A stretch of DNA of 64,000 bases. Origin: Latrodectus hesperus (taxonomy: Eukaryota > Arthropoda > Arachnida > Araneae > Theridiidae). The notes beneath the pieces are model-generated. The model ran no database searches. It saw only the letters and a program-made list of their open reading frames with translations, and was not told the origin of the DNA. Below are positions 1 through 20,516 of this stretch, piece by piece. Position numbers and translations under genes: made by a program. Numbering within the stretch: position 1 is the first letter of the stretch; every line of letters begins with the position of its first letter. The DNA lies in NCBI GenBank assembly GCA_037975125.1, contig CM075862.1, positions 19,391,838 to 19,455,837 on the forward strand, in the 5' to 3' direction.

Positions 1-39
1 TATCCATAAAGAATGGTACAACATTTCTCTAAGCAGTAT

Positions 40-330
40 TCTGCGCTGATTCACCATAGCCTAACATTAGGTTATTGCTCTTTAAAGCATAAGGTCCTGG
101 GTTCAATCCCAACCATTCACCAACTTTGAGAGATGGATGTTGAACTTTTTCCTTCTCCTTGCATTTCTTTCGGTGTTTCGGAGCCTTCCAATATCCCCTT
201 GCTTATGACACGCGCATAAGATTCATTACCAGTGAAAATTACCCCGGAAGGCAATTTATGTGGATATGTTTTAAGAGTTAAGTCCTCATAAAAACCTAAC
301 GCCAGTAGGCTGGCCACTTTGCGTCTTTAA
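40..330 (+). repeat. Probable tRNA-derived SINE (degenerate)
   Basis: A pol III B-box-like segment, GGTCCTGGGTTCAATCCC, lies at about 91-108 and is followed by a pyrimidine-rich stretch and a moderately GC-rich tail that ends in AT-rich DNA near 330. No convincing A box is visible upstream and no cloverleaf can be drawn, so this is more likely a SINE relic than a tRNA gene. The short open frame on the opposite strand inside it looks like chance. The 3' boundary is a guess from the composition change. Confidence 0.4.
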
Positions 331-6910
<6,580 letters not shown>

Positions 6911-6930
6911 TATCTATCTATCTATCTATC

Positions 6931-7022
<92 letters not shown>
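6911..7022. repeat. (TATC)n/(TA)n compound microsatellite
   Basis: About five TATC tetranucleotides run directly into a TA array of about 88 bp. Compound arrays like this usually arise by expansion at the edge of an existing repeat. Confidence 0.95.
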
Positions 7023-7025
<3 letters not shown>

Positions 7026-7289
7026 TTGTATTATATTCATTATTCGTCTTATTTTTTATTACTTGACATATAATATTTTAACAATTCATAGATGTTTGAA
7101 TAACAGTTTTCAGAATATCACATTTTAAGTTTTATTAAACTATATGTTAAGACAAATGTATTCATTTTATAGTTGACATTTTTTACAATTCTCCGGATTG
7201 ATACATTAAATCTTGTGTTTTCTCATTTCACAATTTTTTACTGTGTAAAATAATATTCATCATAATTTCTTATGATAGGTTTTTCATGT

Positions 7290-7650
7290 ACCAGTGAGTA
7301 TGTCTCCATCGCATGACATAACCAAACATTATCAGTTTTTTGTAAACCAAGTAAAGTCCCAATGGTTCAGTAGCTTCACGTCATTTATTTCTAGATCAGG
7401 AAAGTTATCACCTATTGCTACAGGCAGAAACGTGGATGGTAATCACATTCTTCCTAATTGACTTGATGGATCTCCATAGTCTGCAGCTATATCCACAATA
7501 AAATCTTGTGATGTCTAAAACTCTACTTGTTTGACGTGAATGTGGAGAGGACCAACTCAGGTTGTGAACTTGTCATCAGATCATGGTTCAAAATGAGAAG
7601 ACGATTGGCGATAGGCAATAATACCAAATCCGATAGCCTTACAATATAAT
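7290..7650 (+). repeat. Possible degenerate SINE 3' region
   Basis: A block clearly less AT-rich than its surroundings. Its last ~100 bp (GTGGAGAGGACCAACTCAGG, then GTCATCAGATCATGG followed by TTCAAAATGA) resembles the 3' tail I associate with common spider tRNA-SINEs. No A or B box remains readable at the 5' side. The assignment depends on recall of that family and needs a repeat-library comparison. Confidence 0.3.
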
Positions 7651-7738
7651 CCGGAAATATTTCCACTGCTATATACGTATAAAAATAAGTACTAGAATCA
7701 CAGATGAAATGACAAAGTGGTGTTTACAGTGCGGTGTT

Positions 7739-7761
7739 ATATATATATATATATATATATA
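7739..7761. repeat. Short (TA)n tract
   Basis: A pure TA run of about 22 bp. A separate (GA)n run of about 20 bp lies at 7996-8015. Both are ordinary simple repeats. Confidence 0.9.
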
Positions 7762-8219
7762 ATTATAGTACCGTTGGGGATGAAAATAATGATTTTACCA
7801 TATCTATGATACTTGCCAAAAATATTTAGTTATTTCATATCGACTTTTTATTAAATTGAGTTTTTTTCCAAGTCTAGATATGGAATATTGTCTTATATGT
7901 GCTTCTTTAGACAGATATAATTGCATTTTGGAAATTAAGGTAGGAAAGACATACATGTAAAAATATTAATTGGTATTGCTAAATGTTGTCCTTATGAGAG
8001 AGAGAGAGAGAGAGATGTTTTCAAATAATACTAATACATTTTTAAGTATAAAAATGGTTTCAAAACAGTTAAAAATAAGTAAAAGTATAGAATTCGCGTT
8101 AGCATATTATTATGCTATATATGTTAATCAATGTGAATATTTCTGTCAATGTTGATTAAAAGTTTTGAATAAAAACCATAAAAAATAATAGAAAGTAAAA
8201 TTATTTTCACAGATGTAGC

Positions 8220-8790
8220 TATGAATTTGGCCAAGCCAAACTATGGCCGGCAGTTCCCGCCTACAACATTAGATTGATAAAGTCTTCCCAGGACACTTTC
8301 CCTTGTACCATTAAGGAGCAGGTGAGATTGTCCAAGAAGCATTAATAGCTTTTTATAGCTTAGAACAGTGCTAAATGAATCAGCGAATCAGGCATGTCTG
8401 ACAGCCACCAGCGTAAGTGCTGCAAACCCTTTAACCAAAATATCTGCCATCTCATTACCATGTATATCAACGTGCGATTGTATCAACTGAAACTAAACCT
8501 TGCGAAAGGATGGAAGATTCAACCGTTTCTTAATAATTACCTTTTCTATGCAATCACGCTCTTTGTGTCGGTTAGAAACGAACTGAATAGAGCTTCATCT
8601 GTCAGACGGGATCCACACGGCAGATGATCTGATAGGGGACACAATCGAAATGAGTCTAACATTAATTGCAATCAGCTCACTTTTGAAAACTGAACATTGT
8701 CTGGATTTCTGCAACTTAATTTCGTTGAACATTTTTGGGATAAATTTAAATTCCACTACCGGAGCAATCACGTTCCCCAACTGTATATAT
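8220..8790 (-). pseudogene. LINE ORF2 RNase H-domain relic
   Basis: On the minus strand the decayed translation around 8595-8780 reads CSVFKSELIAI, then VWIPSD. These match, in order, the FRSELIAI and WIPSD segments of the better-preserved LINE RNase H frame at 44.8-45.7 kb in this same window. Further downstream on the minus strand (to about 8220) the reading continues through many stops. RNase H here would have removed the RNA template during target-primed reverse transcription. The acidic catalytic residues cannot all be found. The element is short, 5'-truncated and clearly dead. Confidence 0.6.
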
Positions 8791-8850
8791 TATAGCGGAA
8801 TCTTCAGAGATGTTGTTAATGATTTCAACAGCATGTTGTTTTAAGTAAAC

Positions 8851-11800
8851 TGGGGTACTGAAATTCTTGCTCATTTGCGAAGGGAGTTTTATGTAGAAGT
8901 AGACTCTATTTAAACAAACTCAAGAAGTCAATGCTTTGCTATAATCTTTGTTATAAGAATTTTTTGCTGATCACATTGTATGAATAAGCTAAGCCAAAAG
9001 GGCTTCTTTTCTTTAATATTTTGTTATTGCTCTCCACCCTATGAAAATTTCAGAATTTTTATTTTGAGTCCAATAACTCGTAATCTTAGAAACATATTTC
9101 AACATACTAAACATTCTTCTTCGTCTGAGAGGTATTCGTAATTGCTTATGAGTAAACATTTATTTACTGACTCAATGAATATTAAATAATATCAAAGAAT
9201 TTTTCTAAATTTTTATCTTAAAATTGGTGGAATGGTAAATTTGTGAAAAACGTATGAAATAATTGGATTTCTTTATATGTCATCATCAGCAGCAATATGA
9301 TTAAAGGAAAAATTGAATGTAAGAATATTGAAGGAATTTTTTATTTTGTTGATTTAAAATTTAAATTAATTTACATAGAATGTGTATTAAAAGAACTATT
9401 ATTAAAATACCTCTCAAGAAAATCTTTGGCAAAATTTTGATTTCCATACATTTCAAAATAAATTATGTTCGAACTTAACTGTAACTGTAGCAATATCAAG
9501 TATAAAAAATAACATAAATTTACAAAAAGAAGAATTTATTTTAAAAGGAAAATATTGGCTTAACATAATATTATTTATCATAAACTCAGCTGTTACTTTA
9601 TTTTAGTTTAAATGCTTTTGACTTTTTGTAGTCAAATATCTTCGATATATGTTTTCATAATCTTTGTAATTGCCATAGATCTTGTAGAATAATGACTAAG
9701 GAATATCTGTTGAGACTTATTAGTCTTTGATATAAATAATTGAATTTACAATATCTGTCAATTAGATTCGTTATATTTAAAAAAAATCAACGCAGATATA
9801 TATTGGCATTATGGAATTTTAATATACACAATTAAAATGCAAGAATCAAGGATTATATGAGATTTTTCTAACATTTCTTATTTATAAAATATGAAAATCA
9901 TAAAATGTCTGAAACTATCCTAGCAACTAATATCATGCTTATAATCTTTTTCAACATTTAATTTAAAAAATAACTCAAATAATTTGTCAGTTAAAAACTT
10001 TACTCATAAAATACTTAAAATGAAAAATAAAAAAATAAGGAGAATACCATGAAAGCGTATTGGTCTTAAAAAGAAAATATATCCGGAAATCATGTCAAAT
10101 TAGCCTTTGTCATGGTAAATGAGCTTTAATGTTCAAAAGTTTTTATTTTTTATTTTTATCTTTTTAAGATTTAAGGTAGTAGCAAAATCAACAAATTTAA
10201 AATAAATATTATTTTTAATATGTTTTTTTAACGATGAAAAGAAAATGGTTTATGTGGAAAATTCTGTTACATTTTTATGTTTTTAAGTAAGAGTAGGAAA
10301 AAACCTAACATGCTGTTTATGGAGTCTTTTACTTGTTTTAAAAGGAAAATAGCGATGTATGTTTACACAAGTATAAAAAGTGCCTAAAACTTGCTTTTTT
10401 AAAACAACAGAATTTTTATAAAACTGTTTTTTTTTCTTTTTTTTTAAAGAAGGAAAATCATTTTATAGCCAAAGTAAATGTAAGGTAACTTAATGATAAG
10501 CATTATGAAAAGTGAATTTTCTGTCATTCAGTAGTCAGGTACACTTTTACTTTTCTAAATTTAACAAAGAAGCTGACAAATTTGTATATATTACAAAACA
10601 TAAATTGTAATTAATAAACAATAGGCTTCATTTAATATTTATTTATACTTTATTTCTGTAAAGTCAAATTTTGAACAAGATAATTTCTAATTATATGCAA
10701 AGATTTTGCTTGTCAAAAAATTGTTTTTATATAAAAGATCAATATGTGCATATTAAATATTTTATTCTAATATTGCAATCATATAAAAATACATAAAAAA
10801 CTTTCTTAAAATGAATATATAAAATAAATTTCTCTTAAATTTTATTCCCTGTTTATTTTTTCAACAAATTGTAAAATATTTTACTAAACGAAATTATATT
10901 GATATGCAAATGTCATTATACTGATCAAAACTTCAAACTGTTGTTAACAGGAAAGCATTTTATGTTAACAACAATTGAATTCTCCTTTTATTTTATTATA
11001 AAAACTATAGTTGCTAAAAACAGTTATGGGAAATGAAGGTTAATATTCATCAAGAGAAAATGTTTTCAAGAGAATAATATTCATCAAGAGAATTTTACTA
11101 ATAAATTAAAATTCATAAGTGAAACTTTGCTTCCAGAAATTATGTTAAAGAATGACTAATTTTTATTACGATTTCCTTTAAATACTATTAGCATATATCC
11201 TGGTTTCCATAAACTATCAAATTTTCTTACTAACAATAAATGTAAAACTGTTAGACGTATTTAATTACTTTAGTCAACTTCTAGAATGCTTATTGAGATT
11301 ATTTCAGAAACAGTAGATTAAAAATTTGCAAACCTATAAGATACGGTTGTAACTGTATTTAGAAATGATGTAGGTAATAATAGAAAGATAATTCAATTAG
11401 TGAAATTATTGTAAGAAAGATCAAATAAAATAATGAAAGATAATTAACCAAAATATTAATTTAAAACCAAAACACAACTAAAATTCTAATAATAAATATT
11501 TGGATTATTTAATATCAAATTCTATTATTTAGTTAATAGCACTGATTCTATTCTAGAGACAAATTAATAATTTTATTCATTTTTGATATTAATTGCAAAT
11601 TAAATAACAAGCTACTTTGCAAAGCAAAGAAACAGTTTTGATGAGAAAAAAAAGAGAGTTGCAACAAAAATGTGAGCCCATTGCCCTCGTACCATGTAGA
11701 TGATAAATGAGCATTTGTAAGCTTCACTGGGAAAGTCTTTTTAGAAAGAAAATGCTGCATTGTCGGTTAAGAGCAGCCTGCTCAGCAAAGAGGAAGAGCC

Positions 11801-13100
11801 TAAGAATAGAAACAGCTCAATTCTCAGGTCGCATATCCTACTCACAGCTGCACCTTGCATAATGCATTTCTTACAAAGAGTGAAGGATGTGAGGAAAAAA
11901 GTTGAAAGTGTATAATTAATGGTATTAGAGACTATGCGTTTTGTGGTACAGAAGGAACATCTGTTAAAATATTTTTGCTGCGTAGCAGAAACTCTTTAAT
12001 ATACAATAAATAGAGTATTTCGATGCTTTCACAAAATGAATGAAGGCAGTGAGATATATTATTATATTTCACAATTTATTTTTGTATTTATTTTATATTA
12101 CTTACATGATTTATTTTTATATTTGATGTCAAATTGGTATACTAATCACAAAATAAATTAATGTCATTTAGCTTTGTAACTTTCTAATTTTAATTCAAAT
12201 ATTTATCGTACATCAATTTGATAAAACTTTAGTTTAATAATTTACAATTAGACTTTTAGGTTATTTTTCTGGTTAGTTTGAAACAACGGATTTTTAAGAA
12301 TTCTTCCAGTCTTTATATAATACTCTAAATATGATTAGTTAAAATATTGATCTTTGGATTTTAGAATTATCATGAATTTCATAAATATCTTTTACTTTTT
12401 TCATTTACATTTACTTATTTTTTACAAAAAGTTTAAATTAACGGTGTACACTTTTGGTGCATCATTTGTTGAGTGAATTAGAAATTTAATGATACTCATA
12501 ATAATACATTTTGTTAATATGAAGAAGTACCTAACGTTAAAAGGTTTAAAAATCTGATTGAAACAATAGTTTTCATTAGTTTGAGAGATTAGCAGTAATA
12601 AATAATAGATTAAAGATATATTAGAAACATTTAAATGGTGGTGAAAATAATCATATTCTCCTCCTTGGTATCCACTCTAAAATACATATGCTACATTTTA
12701 ACCCAACTAAATTATAACTTCTGCTTTTTAAATTAAATAACATTTTTAATTTAAGAGTTGTTTTGATGTAATGAAATGGTAAAAATAAATCATTCTGCAA
12801 TAAAAATAAATAATGAAATGTATACCCCGTATGAGTCTGACATTCTGTTATAGAAATCTCTAATTGAAGGCCTAAAAGGTAAGAAAAAAATAATATTTCG
12901 CACGTTTTCGGGTTTCTAAGTATGCAATACACAAATGAGGTGTTATACTAAGTATATAACTATTTTGATGAGCTATTTTCAACAGAACCAGAATCTACCT
13001 TGACTTCATAAAATCTGCCTCTTGAAACTGAAAAAGCTTCAAGAAAAATTCATTTCAGAATCAATTAAATCAATCCTGGTTTTCATTATTTATTACTTAA
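8851..13100. other. AT-rich non-coding stretch
   Basis: More than 4 kb with no supported gene. Open frames such as the minus-strand ones at 11548-11760 and 12651-12932 are short, low in complexity and without motifs. A somewhat GC-richer patch at 11760-11900 has no recognisable content. Confidence 0.6.
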
Positions 13101-13107
13101 TATATGA

Positions 13108-13761
<654 letters not shown>

Positions 13762-13784
13762 AACAATTTAATATATATACATAC

Positions 13785-14934
<1,150 letters not shown>

Positions 14935-15239
14935 GGGTTAAGCTAACATTGTCATGGCAATAAATTCAAACATTATTTCCGAACCAACTATTTTAGCTGC
15001 TAAAATATATATCTTTATTTCCTTATATGTTGAAAGGAAAAGAAATGTGGATAAGCTTAAAATCATAAACATTAGATGTGGAGAAAAAAACTTTTTAAAG
15101 ATATTTTTGTCCCAGATACGCAAATCATTGTAGCACTTGGTGATTAATTTGAACACATTGATTATGAGAATGAAAGAAATATGAAATTGTATCATTTTTC
15201 TGAGAAAGGGAAATAACTTCCTTAAAAGCCTTTAACATA

Positions 15240-16656
15240 ATATTAGATGATGGACTTCATTATATCAGTGCCAATCACGTGTGATCTTTTAATTATTTTT
15301 ATTAATGACCTCATGATCAGTGCAACAGCTTCTGCAGCTATAAAAGGAAACATTCAGATATTTAATGCATCAGAAGAAAAATTAAATGAAAATTTCTTGA
15401 AGAGCTAAATTAAGATTTTGAGACTGCCATAAATGGAGTGAAAATATGTGATGTAGAGATTATGACTCTTTTAGAATAGTATCCAAGGATGAGGCATCTG
15501 TGACGTAAACAAAGAGTTCATTGAAACTCAAAAACTGATGAATCTTTATATTCTGTTTGGAATTTGGTCAGAACTAATCATGCACACTCTGAAGGACATT
15601 CCGTGTATGTCACTGAAGAATATATTCCGAAAATAGTAGTACCATATCATGTTCCAATAGCATTGCGTAACGAAGTAGATTTAAAAATTCGAGAGATACT
15701 CGATTTGAATTTAATTGAACTGAGTGAAAGTGATTGGGCCTACCCAGTTTTCTGTGTTGCAAAGAAGGAAGGAAACATTCGACTTCTTATTGACTAACGA
15801 TTTTTGGACAGCTTTACTGTTACAGATGCAAATCCAAAAAGAATAGATAAAGAACTGTTGTTTCAGGTTGGTAGTTCTAATTATATCTCAGTTCTTGATA
15901 AGGCCTATTGGAAGATTCCTATGAAGAAAGAAGAAAAACCATAGATTGCATTCATTACTCATTCTGGACATTACTAATGGAAGGTATTTTCATTAGGTAT
16001 AAGTCTGGCAGCCAAGCTCCGAATCTTCAGAAAGTAGAATCTTAAAGAAAATTAGCAATATCTTTCATGAAAAAGGAAGTTATAAGCTTATTAGCCCTTG
16101 CCAGATACTATCGGGATTATATCCTTAATTTTTCTAATATTGTGTTACCTTTAATCATCTTAAATAAAAAGAAATCTCAGCGTTAGTCTTTGGGATAAAT
16201 TTTCTGAAGATGCATTTTTGAATCTTAAAAAGGACATTTTGAAAATGTCTACCCTTCACACTCATGATAGGAATTGCCGTTGCCGACTCTACTTCTTCAG
16301 TTCTGTATCAGCCATTGGTGTCTGATTGGGACAAAAGGATGATTTAGTTAAAGAAATCCCCATTGCCTTTTTTCAGCAAAATACCAACTGAATGCCAAGA
16401 AAAGTGGTCAACAACTGAAAGTGAAGATGTTTGCATTCTGCAAGCTGTAAAGACGTTTGGTGCTTGAGTATTCGGAGCCCAACTGCATATAATTTCAGAT
16501 CACAATCTTCTTACTTACTTCAATAATTGTGAACAGTTTGCAGCTATGTGTTATAGATGGACTCTGGATTTACAGCGGTACAATATGACTGTAACATATC
16601 GTAAGGGGATGACGCACACAAACACGGATACATTATTCAAGCTAGCTATGGAATAA
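15240..16656 (+). pseudogene. Ty3/Gypsy pol relic (RT to RNase H)
   Basis: The best-preserved part is at 15564-15797. It contains the RT N-terminal pattern VPIALRNEVDLKIREILDLN, a proline-containing SDWAYPVFCVAKKEG, and IRLLID before a stop. The same frame continues with ISVLDKAYWKIPM (RT motif A, Asp present) and further stops. A deletion then joins RT to the connection domain, which reads LLALARYYRDYI. The RNase H end reads IISDHNLLTYF and RYNMTVTYRKG (about 16480-16620), closing near a TAA at about 16654. The region upstream to 15240 may be the protease end, but this is weak. There is no integrase after RNase H and no LTR was found. Many stops and frameshifts show an old, dead copy. It is much more diverged from consensus than the element at 47-53 kb. 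Confidence 0.8.
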
Positions 16657-18224
16657 TATGACATTTTTGTATAGGACATTCCACAGGATTTTTTGTATGT
16701 ATTACATAACTCTTACTACGTATTACATAATAAGAGTTATTAATTAATATCATTACTTTTATTTAGGTGTATCTATTTGTATTTGAATGTCATAATGTTT
16801 GTAAATAATATGTTTAATGGTCATATATTGTTGTATTATAATTATTTCATTGGGAAGAAGTACAAATTCAAGCTCGTAACCATGCTATTACATCATGTTT
16901 ACTTTGATGGTTATAGTTTTCTGATTTTGTTTTTCTTCTTATTCTTTCAGGTGCATCAGCATTACCCCAGTAGTGACGAACGTGATTTCTTTGAGAAGAC
17001 GTGTGATAATCAAAAACAACACAAGACAACATCCGGAAGTTACTTCTTTCACAAAACTAATGTTCATAACTGCATAGGTAAAAAGGGTACAACAGACACG
17101 AAGTGGAGTTTTTCTAGTTTTGGCAAGGCTGCAGTAACGATGATTTCTGTTTCGGCTTATTAGCCTATTTTTACATGATTGTTATGTTTTTGGAGACGTC
17201 AGTCACTGTATGACTAAATACCCGATTACTTAGGCTTCTTAAGCCATTTTATGAATAAGAATTTTATTATTGGAAACAAGAATCTCAAAATCAATGATTA
17301 GTTAATTGTTTTGGCTTCTTAAGCCATCTTTATATGTAATTAATGATCATTTGAGACATCTATCTCTTATAAATATATCTATTTGCTACATTTGATTCTG
17401 AATGTATTTTGTTTTTTGATGCTTAGAAAATAAATTAAAATTAGCATATATAATTTTATTTGGTATTTTTCCTTCAATTTACATAAAATTGTCCTATTAA
17501 CAAACTACCCTTCCATTCCATAAACCATTCGCAATACCGTCGAAAGGAAAAGTTTCTTAGAGATAGGATTTTATTTACTTAGATTTAATATAGGGCATAA
17601 AAACCAAAAATGTATAAAAAAATATGCAAATATGAAATTTTATAATGTATTTTCCACTTTTGGGTCTCATAAGCGTATTTTAGAAAATACATGATTACCT
17701 AATTTTTAAAATAATAGAATCAATTATTTTCTGAGATAAAATTGTCCTTAAAAGAAAAAACAAAAGAATAGATTCGTTAGTTAGACACTTCACAGAATGT
17801 TAATGTTTCAATAATAACCCATTACTTTCTTTTTCTTCTCATTTCTTTGCCTTTTTTAACTTAGTTTTTCTTTATTAGATTTTACTTGCACATTTATGAT
17901 TACGATAAGCGAGTAAAAAGAGAAAGATATTTTTTTAACACCACAGTCTTTCTTACAATATTCTTATCGCAGAAAAAAGTGAAAAAATGTAAAGAACCTA
18001 CATTTTTTTAAATGTTCGTATCTGTAACTTGGTTTAATTATGTTTTTAAACATCTAAGAAGAGTCTGTGTTACTTTTAATAATTGCTTGTGTGTGAAATG
18101 TTATACATTTCTAACCAAGAAAAAATAAAATTTTAAATTATCCATAGGAATTATTTTGTACTTATTTTCTAAAGTTAAAAATGGTAAATGACAACGTTGA
18201 ATAGTTGGTAAAAGGTTTTAAAGT

Positions 18225-18228
<4 letters not shown>
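16657..18228. other. Unassigned stretch after the Gypsy relic
   Basis: A 128-codon plus-strand open frame (16777-17163) is present. Its first half is low-complexity and hydrophobic, and its second half is hydrophilic with no motif I recognise. A polypyrimidine tract ending TTCTTTCAG precedes the second half at about 16950 and would suit a 3' splice site, but no gene model follows. The 15-mer GGCTTCTTAAGCCAT occurs twice, at 17233-17247 and 17313-17327. It may be the tail of the neighbouring retroelement. From about 17340 onward nothing is seen. Confidence 0.4.

Positions 18229-18302
<74 letters not shown>
18229..18302. repeat. (TA)n microsatellite
   Basis: A TA array of about 74 bp, uninterrupted. 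Confidence 0.95.
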
Positions 18303-18305
<3 letters not shown>

Positions 18306-20339
18306 TGCATTTTTTGAAATATTATATATTTTTTATCAAAAATGAACATAAAAAGAAGCCAATGTTTAATATTATTATTGTTTAAGAAATAAAACTTTAA
18401 GCATTATCCGTATTTCAAAGACTGTTGCAATAAATGATACCATTCTTTAATAAATGATTATCAATGCCAAATTTTAATAAAAATAGGTTTCCTGTCAATG
18501 TAATATAAATAATGTTAAAAAAAATTAGCTATTTATTTTAGCGAAAATGCATTTTACACAATAATTAAAAAATTAACGTATATGCTTAAATATGACCTTA
18601 GGAATTTCTAAAGAAATAGAAATTATGACACTTTTAAAAATTAGAGTTTCTAAAATGTAAATTATAAATTAAATTATTTATTTTCTAGAATACACATTAT
18701 AAATGGAATATATTTACCATTAGAATTGAATATTTTTTAAATATATATATTGGCAGACATTGTCAAGAACCTGCGCAAACTTTTTATCAAATCTATAAAT
18801 ATTAATGTTTTTGACAACATAAAGTTAAATGATTGATTTCTAAGTGAAATTTGCTTCAGCATTTTTAATAAATTCTAATCAAATGACATAGTTTTTATAT
18901 TTGAATTCAAATATAATCTTTAACACAAAACTGAACATTTTACTGACTTTTTTGTAGAAATATAACTTTATAATCTATGTCACTTGAAGCAATAAGAAAT
19001 TAAAAAAATATATTATTTATTTCCCATCTAAATTTTAAAAAAATCAGATAAATTGAATGGAAAAATGACAAATTACAAAAATATATATATCATTTTCTTT
19101 ATAAATTATTTGTATGAATAATTACAAAACTTAATTTCTAAATCAAAAACATAGTATATCTATCGGTTTTACGTGCATCATTAGTACTGTTATTAAATTG
19201 AATTAAAGTAGATTATTTAAATATCTATTTTTCATTATAACATTTGCCTAGCTGTTCATGATTGTACTTAAAAAATAAATAAAAAAAGCAGAAATATACC
19301 TACAAAATTGGAGTTACTGCATCAAATTTCTGTATAATAACAGTAATGCTGTACAGAAAGAAATTAAAATAAAATGTCTCGCATGTTTAGTGTTTGATAA
19401 ATGTTGTTTTAATGGAAAGACATTGGTCAATACATGATGACGTTCTTATTGATCTATTTTCATCTCAAACTTTATTGTTTTTTTCTAATAACAAGTAGGG
19501 TGAAATCGTATATCCATGCAATTGGCACAGATGAACCTCAAACTTTTGATGAGGATGTTAATCAATGACTCGTGACAGTTATTCCTATTTTCTAAGAAAC
19601 AAACTTCGGCATATCATCTTGGGAAGAGGTTACCATGTTATGAATCATTCTAAAATATTTTACAAGTAATCAATGTTATTATGTAATGGAGACCTCATTG
19701 GTCCCGAAACAGGGTGGATAACATTTACATTTAAATAATTATAAACATATACGATTATGTGTGATTGATTACTGTCAAAAAACAAAACAAGTATCTAAAA
19801 TAGCTGTTTAATGGAAAATGTAAAATAACTGCTTAATAGATTATGAAAATGACTTTCAAAATATATTTTATTTAATCTTAAATTTTCACTTGCATTCAAT
19901 AGAATAATTCTTTTACTTTAATGCTTTCAATCTGTCTAAGAAAATCAGAATAAATTCCATGATTATATAATAAGTGTTTTTGCATAGAGTAGTTAAAACT
20001 TACTTTCAAAGCTACGGTACATCCACGTTTTAAGATAGTAATTCAAATATCACATTAAATGAATAATATAAGCCTACAACAAGACAAATACAAATGAATA
20101 ACAGCTTTTACTAAATATTAGAATATTTAAGTATGAGAAAGTGATACGTTATCATTTTTATCTCTTAAAATATTTTCAGTGGAACTGTATACTATATATG
20201 TGCAATATATGCAAGAAAATTTACTAATCATCAAAGATTACTGATTGTAAATAAATATATAAGCATATTTTTTAAATTATAATAATTCGAAAAATTCTTG
20301 AAAGTATTGTGCGTTTCATTAGAAGTGATTTCATGTTTG
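18303..20339. other. AT-rich non-coding stretch
   Basis: No supported feature. A patch at 19500-19740 is somewhat less AT-rich but contains no motif I can name. Confidence 0.55.
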
Positions 20340-20516
20340 TTTGTTTGACGATCAACTGTCATTTTTTGCACACGAGGGCTAATTAGACCGGGACTTACAG
20401 TTCAAAGTGGATTACGAACCACTACAAACATCCATGCCCAATGTGGGATTCCAACCAACGACCTGTTGAACTGAAGGCAAGAGCTCCAACCAATCGGCTG
20501 CCTGCTCGGCAGAAGT
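20340..20516 (-). repeat. tRNA-derived SINE
   Basis: Read on the minus strand, an A-box-like AGCAGGCAGCCGATTGG (about 20487-20503) is followed some 40 bp later by a B-box-like GGTTGGAATCCC (about 20446-20457). Next come TGGGCATGGATG and a non-tRNA tail ending in GTCCCGGTCTAATTAGCC. Box order and spacing fit a pol III-transcribed SINE head. The body is short, so this is either a truncated copy or a small family. It would have been mobilised by a LINE-encoded reverse transcriptase. Confidence 0.6.

Noticed and set aside
60..121. A tRNA gene with an apparent CACCA end
   Set aside because: Only the B-box part is tRNA-like; no acceptor stem or D arm can be paired. A SINE head is the better reading.
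16940..16951. A host-gene 3' splice site (TTCTTTCAG)
   Set aside because: Such tracts are common in T-rich DNA and no matching exon, donor or protein domain could be found.
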